Shown piece after piece: positions 35,763-46,746 of a stretch of 64,000 nt of DNA; the first letter of the stretch is position 1, and every line of letters begins with the position of its first letter. The notes beneath the pieces were generated by a model that had not been told where the DNA came from, made no database searches, and saw nothing but the letters and a program-made list of their open reading frames with translations. The position numbers were made by a program, and so were the translations under genes. Source of the stretch: Merluccius polli (taxonomy: Eukaryota; Chordata; Actinopteri; Gadiformes; Merlucciidae); NCBI GenBank assembly GCA_030340625.1, contig JAOPHQ010003497.1, positions 18,501 through 82,500 of the forward strand, read 5' to 3'.

Positions 35763-36515
35763 GTGAGTCACCCAGTTTGTTTCACTTTGAGCCGGTTGAA
35801 GTGGTTTGGAGTAGTTTGGCCAGTTGGCTGCATTTATAGTTTTATATTATTTTTATTTTTATTTTGTATTTTTTTTACGTGCAGTGTTGTGCTGTACAGG
35901 TTGATTTTTGTATTAACTGGGGTTGATGACTTGACTTTACTTGGCCCACAATCACTGACAGTGTGGGGGAAATGTGTGCTGCTGAGGTAACTGGGACAAC
36001 AAAATGGAGTGGGGGGGGGGGGGGGAGAGAAACAAAAACTGTAGCAACTATGGTGAAGGCTGTTGCAACTGCTTGGGAAAGGTAAACTATGAGGACAGTT
36101 TGTCAGTGTCCCCCAGAGCTGTTTTATTGAAGCGCCCTTCAGATTAAGGTAAGTGGAGGGGTAAGTAGACGACTCACAACACAAGGTTATATTTGTCAAT
36201 GGCTCCTCGTTCGTTTGGTCCAAACGCCTCCTAGGCCAGCAGCGCTGCCTTTGATTTTTGAATGGCTCTCAACAGGTACTGGAGGGTACTAGGTCTGCAT
36301 AATTCATCAAAGAGTGTCTTCTTGCCAAAAAACAGCGTTCTCGCACGGTTTTAAGGTCTCTGAACGTCCAACCATGGGGGGAACCAATGGCACTGATTCT
36401 GGAGAACTGCACACACAACTGCTGCCGATGCTGGTGTTGCTACCCTCAGGAATGCACAAAACACAGTGACAGCGCCTTGTGTGTCCAGGACTGCAATGTC
36501 ACCGAAAGCACCCTC

Positions 36516-36561
36516 ATGCCAGGCCTCAAGCGCCGAGATCCCTCGGCTTGAGGCCTGGCAT
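36516..36561. repeat. 46-bp near-perfect hairpin
   Basis: ATGCCAGGCCTCAA pairs with TTGAGGCCTGGCAT, and GCCGAG with CTCGGC, around an ATCC loop with a two-base GC bulge. It lies in the presumed first intron of the unidentified gene. Confidence 0.9.
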
Positions 36562-36910
36562 AGTGAAGTGAAGGACGTCCCCAAGTAAAGGACGAGTGTT
36601 GTGTTTTTGGGCCATCCATTGTTTACCCCACTGGACCTTTTGGCAGTCTTTCTGAGACTGACCAGACGACTGACCTGGGTGTGTTAAGGTTTTTTAACAG
36701 GATGTTTAACAGGATGGTTTAGGCTTGGTAGACTGGTGGCTATTGTTTGAGTTTGCTCATGGATTAGCTGTATATGTACTAATTTACACATGCACTTGCA
36801 CACACTACCTGTGAACACTAATTTCTGACCCATTTTCAACTTCTGATACATTTGAAGCTGCTGTTTACTGCTGCTCGCAGTTTGACTGCTGCTTGATTTT
36901 GAGGTCTGTG

Positions 36911-37026
36911 CAATGTTTAATTCTGTGCAATACGGTTTAATTCTGTGCAATGCGGTTTAATTCTGTGCAATGTGGTTTAATTCTGTGCAATACGGTTTAA
37001 TTCTGTGCAATGCGTTTTCATTCTGA
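36911..37026. repeat. 20-bp tandem repeat, about six copies
   Basis: The unit is GGTTTAATTCTGTGCAATAC, with AC/GC/GT changes at the end. Confidence 0.95.
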
Positions 37027-37989
37027 AACATCGGCAACAAAGGCAAGTTAAATTTACTTTACTAAAGCACTTGATTGGAAATGTAAATGATGGTTAGAAA
37101 TGCGTTCAGCCTTTTTAATTGTTGACAAGTTTCCCTGACTACTAGAAACACCTTGCCAGATGTAGCGCATGCTGCTTTTAATTATAGTGAGTTATTTAAC
37201 TCAAGGAAATTCTAAATACATGATAATGAAGTTAATTATACACTGAAAGTATAATTTTTTTTCCATGGGCAGTTTGAGTCAGGTCCTAGAAATAAAAACT
37301 AGTTAGCCTTTCAATTTCATCAAATAGTTTCTTCTGTGTGCACTTTACAGCTTGTTTTGTCTGTAGGCTGTGGCAATAGTCCTCTGTATGAGCAAGACTT
37401 CAACATCTCCTCAGATGGGAAATCACAAGTATGGAAATATGTTGCGGTGCATTGACCCTGCTGGGTGTTGAGCATTGACGGATCGACAGGTGGTCCTGAT
37501 GATCACTAGTCCACTGAACAGGCCCTCCTGGAACGGTCACTTCCAAGCACAGCTGTTTGAACTCTGTTGTACAGGAGTACATTTATCTTTGAAATCCAGG
37601 ACTTGTGCTGGGCGCTGTAGGTGGATGGGAAACTAATGGCGGTAGTCGGAACAGTAAGATACTGAAATGCAAATCTTTCTTTGCTTTCTTAAATTTGGTT
37701 TAGCATCAATTCATTGACGGTGGCAGCAGTGATGCACTTCTCATACACTACGACTAGCGTCGGGCTTTGTATTGGTGTATTTTAAAGTGACACAAAAATA
37801 TAGAAATGCAAATCATGGCAAAAGGACGGATGTGTACAAGATGTACACATGTATGGTTGGCTATTGGGAGAGTAATACTATAGTTGCGTGTCTGAGAGCC
37901 CGTTTCCATTGACGGAATGAAATCAGTTATATAATGAGTCTATATTTGCATATCCCTATGAACAGGACGAAAAGTGTCCGGTGTGCAAA

Positions 37990-40164
37990 TGTGTGAACAT
38001 TCAGATGTGGCGGCGGCGCTCCAGGTGGCGGGTCATCTGGAGGTCCTAGAGGTGAAGGCCAACCAGACTTGTCCAGGAAGAGTAGTAGAATATTTAATGG
38101 CAGTAATTCTTTTTATCTATTTAACCGCTACTTGCTTCTTGAAGACCTGTATTTAAAATCACTGTTGCTTTGTATATAAATGGTAATGTTTAAACGGCCA
38201 GGTGCTCTGGCTGGACCAAAGGCCCGAAACAGTACAGCAGATGGCCATGCGTCAGATGGCTGGCAGTGGTGCAGAGAACCAGGTGAGCAGTGTGATGAAT
38301 ATTAACTTGCGTCTCTTGAACAGAGACCAAATGTATAAAAAACGGCAATTCCCTCCTGATCTTCATAAGATGTCTTTTCTAGCAACATCTCATCCAACAT
38401 GTGTACATTGTTAGCACACTAGTATTGAGGTGAAATAACTTGTTGTTTTGCCTGGCAGCCACCTATTAAAACATCTTGTTTGCATTTGATGCTTATATAG
38501 CTAATAAAATGTTGCTCTAACTATTTAATGTTGTGATCAGCCTCCCCTTCAAGTCTATAAAATAGCTAAATTTAATGACCTGAGTTCAACCAATTAAAAT
38601 GTCGTCAGGCGCGTTAATGATGACAAATTCCAGTTGGTGGATCCTCAGACTGGCCTGGTGGTACTGGAGCCATGGGACGTACAGACGTATCTTCACCCCG
38701 GGTCAGTACTCATTGGTGTGTTACGGCTATAATGGTTGTATGCACCTTTTAGTTTCTAAAGATTACACTTGTGATTTTAAATATTTGCTGTTAAAATTGT
38801 CAGTACAATTTCCCTATATCTATTGCCACATACACATATTGAGGTTTGCAAGGTTAACATGACCAGCTCTAACCTAATGACTAATCATAACGGTCTAACC
38901 TAATGCCTATCCAACTATCCAACCTAAACATAACTAACGTAATGCCTAAACTATCTGACCTGAACATAACTAACGTAATGCCTAAACCTAACCATCTCTA
39001 AAATAATGGATCTAAACTTGGCTGACACTAACCAAATTCCTTAACTTGTCCATAACTAACGGTATACCGAAACACCCCTAACCCTAAACTTGACTTTTCA
39101 AACCGACTTTTATGCCTACAATTAACCAATGCTATCGCTAAACCAAACGTGTCCCTTGGTCTCTCCGCTCTTGTGAGGCTTCTCCAGTTCCCCACTGAGG
39201 TTTGAGTTTTGATCCTCAAGTGCTTAAAATGCTTTGACAACATTTAACCCTTTTTGATTCATAAATAAAGATGTAATTCATTGTATTTTATGTTGGATGT
39301 TTGCTAGAACTCCAGGGAAGTTGGCTGCAAAATATTTCTGTACAGAGGGGACCATTGTAGTTAAATATATGACCTTATGGAGTGATGGGTTCAAGGTATG
39401 TTTGCGCTATCATTTTAGTATAATTGGCCATAGCCATCAGTCAGCCATTAGTGAGTGAAGTGCTGTGTGAGAATCTGTTTTGGTTGACTGCACCCGTCTG
39501 ATCCTTGGTATGAGACAATTTAGGTGTCGATCCGCTCCTGGCTAATTTCTGACCAATCAGGGCATCTCGTCCCTGATTGGTTTGCAGAGCCATGTGCCCG
39601 TCAATCACATGTGCGCACACAGCATTGGTGTTGTCCTCCCTTTCGTCCCTGAAAATGTTTGTCCACATTTCATGCAGTTGGATAACCCTTCTCTAGCAAC
39701 ACTAGGTAAGCGGTGGATGCTAGGCTAGTCAGGGTTTCAGAAGCTAAGCTCTTTGGTAGTATTGTATTGCTGGGTTGCTTTCCTTTGGCTCCATCGGCCC
39801 CCTTGCCCTTCCCTTTGTTTCCCCATGATGAATGTAATTTTACTTTTCAGTTGTCTCGGCAATGATTTCTACCTCTCGTTATGTTGGTTGTTTTACCCGT
39901 TAAACAGTTTAAAGGCACGTAACACTAGCTAACCGCAGGCCTTTGCCCTCTGTGGATGTGATCCAGATGGTACTGGAGACCCAGTGGTCCGTCCAGCTGC
40001 CCTCAACACTTTCACAGTTACAGGTTTCGAAAGACGACGCGTGGGCTGAGTGCACCGCAGGTATTCCCCTCTCTCGCGCTCGCTTTCTCGGTCTGTCTGA
40101 CACAGACGCTGCCCTGAAGCGCTGGGAATTTATGGATGGTGAAGCTATTTTGGGCAAAGGTTAA
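37990..40164 (+). CDS. Unidentified spliced gene, 187 aa, six coding exons
   Basis: Coding exons: 37990-38052 (exon opens at 37967), 38202-38282, 38634-38701, 39308-39395, 39678-39705 and 39929-40164. All five junctions are GT-AG and phases agree (0, 0, 2, 0, 1) without an internal stop. Chance open frames would rarely do this, so I regard exons 2-6 as real. The protein includes PETVQQMAMRQMAGSG, LVDPQTGLVVLEPWDVQTYL, AKYFCTEGTIVVKYMTLWSD, GFKLDNPSLATLANRRPLPS and LKRWEFMDGEAILGKG before TAA. It has no signal peptide or membrane segment. I do not recognise the family. LWSDGFKLDN faintly recalls the SEP-domain signature and TIVVKY...DGF faintly recalls TSEN15; neither is claimed. Exon 1, the ATG and its donor (38052 or 38025) are the weakest parts. 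One exon is only 28 nt. Confidence 0.6.
38860..39095. repeat. Degenerate CCTAA-rich repeat
   Basis: Recurring ACCTAATGCCTAAACTA-type units, ending in CCCCTAACCCTAAACTTG. It looks like a strongly decayed C-rich telomere-like or satellite array in the intron before exon 4 of the unidentified gene. Confidence 0.55.
39425..39625 (+). repeat. Dispersed repeat of unknown family, copy 1
   Basis: Shares GCCATAGCCATC, TGTGAGAAT, GAGACAATT, TTTCTGACCAATCAGGGCAT then CTC, and GTCAATCACA in the same order with 59230-59430. Ends are approximate. Confidence 0.6.
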
Positions 40165-41553
40165 GGCGTCACTTTCAAATGGCGCCTGCCCCCGGCTATA
40201 CCCCCGCCAGACAGGTGAAAACCCCGCCTAATTGACTACGTCTCCCAAGGCCTCCCCGCTCCAGTAATTTCCGCGCACCACAAATTATAGAACGCACCCA
40301 GGGGCGCAAACTGGGTCACATCTCCCAGGGATGAAGCGAATGGAGTCAGTCAAATGAGCTGCGACTCACGGCTTAACGACACAATCTCAATTCTTTGATT
40401 TTAAAGTTTTAACCTTTACCCTGTGTTTCTGTTTAAAAGCGCGTGTAGAAATTGGCATATTCAGTTTTGACTTGTGACCCCCGTACTACTGGCGCCGGTT
40501 ATTGCTGGGTCAGGTTTTCTTCTTGGACAATGGTCCAACAGGTGGAACCACTTCATTGTAGCTAGATGGGTACTTATTCAACCCAGAGGGGAAATGAAGG
40601 TGTTACAGCAGCTTGCATAAAAAAAACACTAGTATTAAAATTACATTATAATAAAATATATACAAAATTGACATTTAAATACAAGTAAGCTGACCTAAAA
40701 TGTAAACCAAAAGCCATGATTAAATATAAATGCTTATGAAGCGTTTATGTGCAATGAACAAATGTGCAGTACGAACAGCATTAACATCCACCAGGCGGAC
40801 ACTGATCACTCCGATTGATCCAGCCGGAGGAGCGGTTGTAAAGTCTTATTGCAGCAGGCAGAAAAGATTGCCATAATATCAAATCATTTATTGGCATAAG
40901 TTGATTTGATATTGCCATAGGCATAGGAGGAGGCCAAACGGCTATGGATTCTTAACGCGTGAAACCGGTTTATGCAATAACGATGACATATGCATTAATT
41001 TCCAAGGTGTTGATGAACTTGTATGTGATATGCTATCAAGGTCTACTAATGTCCGACGGCATAGGCCAGAACAATATGTTGTTGTGATCAGGAGAAAAGT
41101 CGAGGACTAGTTTTGTCTAATGACCTACAGCCTTTATTTTAATGTATTTTTTAATTAAGCACTTGTATTCTCCAAGTCTCTCATTGTGTTTGTGACCATG
41201 ACATCTCTGGGGGAGACACGCCCTTAACAGCCAGGTTGGTGTTGTCCCCCCCCCTCCCTCCCTCCTAGTTTAAATAAGGGGGAGGAGAGGCACGTCTGCT
41301 TGGTGAAGTCACGCGACGCTAGTACCCGTACGTGCGCACGCAGGCTGACCCTCGCCCATAGAGATGTGGAGAAGTTGCCCATGCCCAAAACATACATTGT
41401 ACCCAAAACAATGATGTGGCGGTGGTGGTGGTGGTGGTGGGGGGGGGGGGGTTGTAACAAACTTACATTTCTATCTTTTTTTTAAAATTGTAAATGGGAG
41501 GAGACATTTCTCACAAATAAATAATCCGGTTGATTACTTCAGCCCATCCACAC

Positions 41554-41604
<51 letters not shown>

Positions 41605-42179
41605 AGGTAGGTAGGTGTGGTATCTCTACAATAACACCCACTTCCCCTTTAAAGGACAGCCCCCTGAAACAGTCGCCGCCGCGAGTTGCTGCCAGCGCGC
41701 ACTGTACTACACACAAACACACACACACACACACACACGCGTATATGAGTGGAGTCGGACGATGGAGAAACTAAGATAAGGTGGACTAAGTGACGAGATA
41801 TCCTCAACCACCTGTGTCTACAAATACAACTTGGGGAGGGGGGGGAGCGGTGAGCCATGAGGTGTCACCTGGAGGATTGGTCGACGCCGCCGGATAACAC
41901 GAAACCACTCTGGCTTCCCGCCTCCCGTCTCCACGTCCAACCGCTTCATTATTAACCAGGTATCCACAGACGGAGGAGGAGGAGCAGACGGGTCTTCCGC
42001 GCGTAAACTGGATTAAATGTCTTTCCGGGGAGGACGCGGTGTCGTATCCGTGTGTGTGTGATGATGTGTGGTGACTGGTAACAGGTGGAGCCCACATACT
42101 GCGGACCGCTGTAACGCGATCTGCCGCCGAGGCGGAAGCAGGAGCGGCAGGTGCGGGAGCGGCGGGAGCGGCAGTGGGG
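40165..42179. other. Intergenic region and lratd2 upstream sequence
   Basis: Contains an interspersed repeat (40571-40875), poly-C/CT and GGT runs (41238-41266; 41416-41451), a (GT)n at 41557-41602 and a CA tract at 41712-41739. From about 41650 the sequence becomes CpG-rich and is probably the lratd2 promoter and 5' UTR. A donor-like CAG/GTATCC near 41958 and an acceptor-like GTAACAG near 42085 may bound a short 5' UTR intron, but this is unproven. Confidence 0.5.
40571..40875. repeat. Dispersed repeat fragment, copy 2
   Basis: CTTATTCAACCCAGAGGGGA, then AATGAAGGTGTTACAGCAGC, matches the copy at 21381. The right end has GGAGGAGCGGTTGTAAAGTC and GCAGCAGGCAGAAAAG. The class was not resolved. 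Confidence 0.55.
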
Positions 42180-43004
42180 ATGGGAAACCAAGTGGACCGG
42201 CTCTCGCACCTAAGTTACGCGGAAGTTCCCACGGTGGACCCGAACGGCGCGCCGGACCCGGACCCGGATGAGGGCACGCGCATCGGCGTCTCCTACATCT
42301 TCTCCAGCGACGACGACGAGGACCCCCACAACCTCCACCACCTCCACGAGGACGACCGCAACCGGCACCGGGAAGAGGAGGAGGCGGAGACGCGGTACGA
42401 CCGGCGAGACGAGCCGGACTGCGCCGTCTTCCACCACTGCGTCTGCGTCTACGAGAAAACCGCCGCGTCCGCCGCCGCGTGCGCACCGGAGACCCTGCTG
42501 GGCGCGTGCAAGGCGGGCGACCTGGTGGAGTTCGTGGCGGCGGCGGGCCAGTACCCGCACTGGGCCGTGTACGTGGGCGACTTCCAGGTGGTGCACTTGC
42601 ACCGGTGCGAGGTGAAGTGCGGCTTCCTGACGGACGCGGGCCGCGGCCGCCGCTGCCGCGTGGTCAACGCGCTGTACAAGTACGAGCCGCTGGGCGCCGA
42701 CGCGGTGGTGCGCAACGCCTTGGCGCAGGTGGGGCTGCGCGACCGCGAGCTCAGCTGGCGCAACTCGGAGTTCTTCGCGGCGTGGTGCCGCTTCGGCCGC
42801 CGCGAGTTCAAGACGGGCGGCGAGATCCGCATCGGCAAGCAGCCGTACCGCATGCGCGTGGCGCTGTCCGAGCGGCACTGCCACAGCCTGGACTTCCAGA
42901 GCCTGGAGGACGCCATCATGGAGAGGCGGCGCCACGACCACCTGGGCCGCGCCGCCGTGGCGCGGGAGCTGGCCGCTCGCTTCAGCGGCGATCAAAACAA
43001 GTGA
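42180..43004 (+). CDS. lratd2: LRAT domain-containing protein 2 (FAM84B), single coding exon
   Basis: The CDS gives 274 aa, against 310 in human. The start MGNQVDRLSHLSYAEVPTVD is the conserved LRATD N-terminus. Gly2 in MGNQ fits N-myristoylation, which selects this ATG over the in-frame GTG six bases upstream. RIGVSYIFSSDDDED and an acidic/His-rich linker (43-76) follow, then the LRAT-like core: LLGACKAGDLVEFV (106-119), HWAVYVGDFQVVHLH (127-141) and NSEFFAAWCRFGRREF (195-210). In active LRAT-type enzymes the last motif is NCEHF; here the catalytic Cys position is Ser196, as in other LRATD proteins, so it is probably a non-enzyme. QVVHLHRCEV and PETLL...GDLVEFV favour LRATD2 over LRATD1. The C-terminus is shorter than in human. 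Whether it is the a or b fish paralogue was not determined. Confidence 0.93.
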   Translation: MGNQVDRLSHLSYAEVPTVDPNGAPDPDPDEGTRIGVSYIFSSDDDEDPHNLHHLHEDDRNRHREEEEAETRYDRRDEPDCAVFHHCVCVYEKTAASAAACAPETLLGACKAGDLVEFVAAAGQYPHWAVYVGDFQVVHLHRCEVKCGFLTDAGRGRRCRVVNALYKYEPLGADAVVRNALAQVGLRDRELSWRNSEFFAAWCRFGRREFKTGGEIRIGKQPYRMRVALSERHCHSLDFQSLEDAIMERRRHDHLGRAAVARELAARFSGDQNK

Positions 43005-43600
43005 CCCGGGTCGTGAGGTCCTAATTGTGTTTTGGGTGGACCTGGACATGGACCCACACCCCCCATCCATCCACCCCACTACTAATTGGGTTTTGGATGG
43101 ACCTGGACCCACACCTCACCCCCCACGTACCCCCCCTCCGGCAACGTTTGCTTCGCAAGTAGAGAAAAAGCCTTTACCAAACTTAATTTTTTGATACCTT
43201 GCTTTTTGAACAGTTCGTTTTAGTGTTGTGATTGAATCGCAATGGTCCGTTTTCCTTTTCCAATATAACTTTTCCGTTGAAGTCCTCTCGTATGCCTCCA
43301 ACGAAGTTGCAGATGCCTTAAAGCCACAGCCCTCAATACTTTGCATAATTAGCCTACATGTACATTTAATTGGCTGCAATGTGAACAGTATATGACATTG
43401 CCTTACGCGTCTTTTTACGGATGTCTTACACGACCAGGAGAGATGTGACAGTTTGATTGTTTTTCTGTTCATAACGTTTGCTTTTTTTTGGGGGGGGAGG
43501 GGGGGGGGGGCAAATCCCTGTTTTACCAAAACATGTCATTGATCTCTTTTTTGCACCAGCATCCATTTTCAATTAAGCTGACTATGTTAATTGGACCAAT

Positions 43601-43641
<41 letters not shown>

Positions 43642-43800
43642 AGAAAGGCTATGCAGGATTTCCTTTACCACATGCTTAAGAACCATGGGATTACGAGCCT
43701 CTCTGAATGTAATAACTGTTTAGTGGGCGTTTAATGAATATTGAGTATATACTGTATAGCTCTGTTTATTTTCGTCAGTCCCAAGTGTAATAAACTGTAT
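43005..43800 (+). other. lratd2: 3' UTR of lratd2
   Basis: After the stop, a roughly 60-bp segment containing TTTTGG(G/A)TGGACCTGG is duplicated in tandem (about 43025-43125). Poly-G at 43491-43510 and a TG tract at 43602-43640 follow. AATAAA at 43789-43794 is a plausible poly(A) signal; further AATAAA lie near 44207 and 44272. Confidence 0.55.
43789..43794 (+). terminator. lratd2: Candidate poly(A) signal of lratd2
   Basis: A canonical AATAAA about 785 nt after the stop. Confidence 0.45.
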
Positions 43801-45488
43801 TTTTGTGGCACCGACAATGAGGTCCTTTTTAATGAATGTGTACCACAGATTTAATGTTGATTTATCTACCCGGTGGGAAATGTCTTGAATGTAGTTTGAG
43901 AGGCTCTGTGATTGAGTGATTGTAGACGTTGATGTCTGTGTTGCCCCAACATGCGTCCAGCAGCACCGCCGCTGGATTAGACATGCAAAAAAAAAAATTA
44001 TATATATATTTTTATACATTATATATATTTTTTTGAGTTAGAAATTATGTTGGGTGCCCCAAATGCTATTTATTTTATTTAAAAACGTATATATCATAGA
44101 TGCCCCCTACTGTAACCCCCCCCTCCCTCAGATGTTGCATTGTCATTGTCATTGGAGAAATATTGTGGAAAAATACTGACGGCAAAATAGTGTTGTGCTA
44201 TAGAAGAATAAAAAACATTATACTGTAGGTGGCATTAGCTCATTAATGGCTTTAGACTAAATGTAGGAAGAATAAAGTGAAAAAGTAACACAAGTGGCTT
44301 AAAAATAGAAAGTAGCCTACATATTGGTCGTATCTGAAAACTATTTGCGCTGACATTAATGCACTCGCATGCTATTTCTTATGTTATATTGTTGAGGCCA
44401 GAAATGGTCTCAATGGACATCAGCACCGTTCACACGGACCTCAGCACCGCCGCTGGATAAAAACTCATAAACACTGAGGGTGTCAAGGTGACCTTGAAGG
44501 GTGGTGTGACAGATGCTTGGTTTTGTTGGAAAATATATCTATATAATATACTTTGTTAGTTATTTCCACAGCTAATGTACTGTAAAGGGCTCACTAAAAC
44601 GATAGTGTAAGGTCCTTGCAACCCAGTCCTGGACCGTTAAAACGTATGTGGCTATTGCAGCGGTGGAGACCGGGACTGGTTTGCACCTGCTATGCAGTGT
44701 AGTATGAGTTTGTTACCAAGTCTGTGCGTTAAGTCCTTAGACACCACTAGTTAGTTTCAAACTAGCAGTCTACTAAATTTGATTGCACCACCAGAAATTG
44801 TATAGACTCATACAAAAAAATCCCTCTCATTCATCACTTATGACCCACTGGAAGTGTGTGGCGGTGTCTGTATCTTCACAGACCCTGGCCTCTGGATGTA
44901 TTTTCTTATTTTACTTTGTTGGGGACGTTTCTGGGCCTCAGCCTTTGGGCGGTCCTCAGCCTTTGGGCGGTCCTCAGCCCCCGGCCAGTAGCCGCACAGC
45001 AGGGTGTGAGGTGGGACTCTTAAAACGTAGCGACCAGGTCCCAGATCTTGGGCACGCATCCAAGCGTAAAAAATATAGCCATTATAGTCAACCCACGATG
45101 TGAACCAGGATTCGCTTGAGAAGGCCGGAGAGGACATCGATTTGCATGGCAGTCGGAAGTGATTGTATGTTTTGTTGTACAAAATACCAAAAATTCCACA
45201 TTGCACATGTGCAACTAAATGTACATTCATGTTCAAACTAGGCAATTTTTACTTGCCTGTGTATAGTGCCACTTGCAAACACATGCAGGTAAGGCTGTAC
45301 TCTAAATTGTCTTCACCCTCACTTGGTAGATACATGGCATTAGCACTGCATTGCGCTCACTACGTTGTAAGGCACTTTGGAAGAAACGGTTCACCATATC
45401 TGGAATATGTTATAATTATAATGGATGGCCAATGTAAAGTGTAACCCTGCTTTACATTCACGGTAACCAAGGACAACCCCACCCACCC

Positions 45489-45491
<3 letters not shown>

Positions 45492-45564
<73 letters not shown>
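45492..45564. repeat. (CA)n microsatellite
   Basis: About 36 CA units. Confidence 0.97.
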
Positions 45565-45566
<2 letters not shown>

Positions 45567-46680
45567 CTGCATCCCCGCGCCACCACTCTCCCAGCAGCCC
45601 AGACCAGCGACACGCAGGCAAAGAAGATTAAAATCTGCCGCCTTCTGTATGCAGATGTAGATTGTTAACGACGTGTCATCTCACTTGAAATCCAGGCATT
45701 TATTTGTGCTGTTGGAAGTTGTTTGATCCAACCCTTCTGTTTAAAAACAAAACAAAACAAATTAACGGTTTGTTTCATGATGTGTGAAGCCATAACGTTG
45801 AGTTGAAACAGAATTGGTCTATTTTAGATTGTGAACCGTCTCTTCCGCCTGTCTGTCCTCCACGCCACCTGACCTGATTTGTGCGGGTGGCGGTGCCGTT
45901 CTTGTGCTGCTGTGATCTCCTCTAATTGGCCGGCATATGGCGGTGCTTAGATGAGGTCGAACAGGTTCATATTTAAAATAGTACTCCACCAAATGTGTTG
46001 GTCTGTTGTTGTCTGCACTTTCATGCAACAGCATGTAGGTGTTGCTTATCTGGTTTGTGTGTTTGTGTGTGGGGGGTGTTGGTGTCTGCCATGCTTCATT
46101 AGCAGGTAGTCTGGCTGATTCTCTGTTATTGGATGTGATTTAATGATGCACATACCATAACTGGCCCAATTACACGTACCTGTCCACCGCTCGCCTGTGG
46201 GCCTGCGCTCGGCGTCACGAGCGGAATATAGATGGAGAGCAGAAATGAGATTTGGGGGAGTGTGATGTAATATTAGCCTACATTGCACACATATTGGTTT
46301 TGACACGGCATCTCTGCAGAAGCACAATATCAGATGTGTCGTCACACGCGGCACACCAATAAGTTCTGCTGCTTATTTGATATCCCCTTTGGAATTTTAA
46401 CGTTGTTTTTAACGGTGGCTGCTTTTTTAAAGCTGATGTAGGTAAGGTAAGAGAGGGAGCAGAAGAGGACAGAAATCCCTCTGCTCCCTAGATGGATGGA
46501 TAGATGGATGGAAACAGATATTCCCACAGTGCATTTCACTCATTAATTGCTGACAGACAAATTACACTCGAATCATACAGCACTACAGCAGCTTTCTGAG
46601 TACATTTGGATGTGATGCAAAATGAGGTGACATCAGCATCCACCATGTTGGTTGCCAAGCCTGATCATGTGACATCTGTT

Positions 46681-46682
<2 letters not shown>

Positions 46683-46744
<62 letters not shown>
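46683..46744. repeat. (CA)n microsatellite
   Basis: About 30 CA units. Confidence 0.97.

Positions 46745-46746
<2 letters not shown>

Noticed and set aside
37360..37434. Extra 5' coding exon (MSKTSTSPQMGNHK) of the unidentified gene
   Set aside because: The acceptor and donor look usable, but its phase would create an immediate stop in the next exon.
38599..38862. Alternative frame of exon 3 in the unidentified gene (MTNSSWWILRLAWWYWSHG)
   Set aside because: It is open by chance; only the LVDPQTGLVVLEPW frame continues through all later exons.
42210..43112. 300-codon open frame antisense to lratd2
   Set aside because: A shadow produced by the GC-rich lratd2 coding sequence; it runs past the end of the gene into a duplicated UTR segment.
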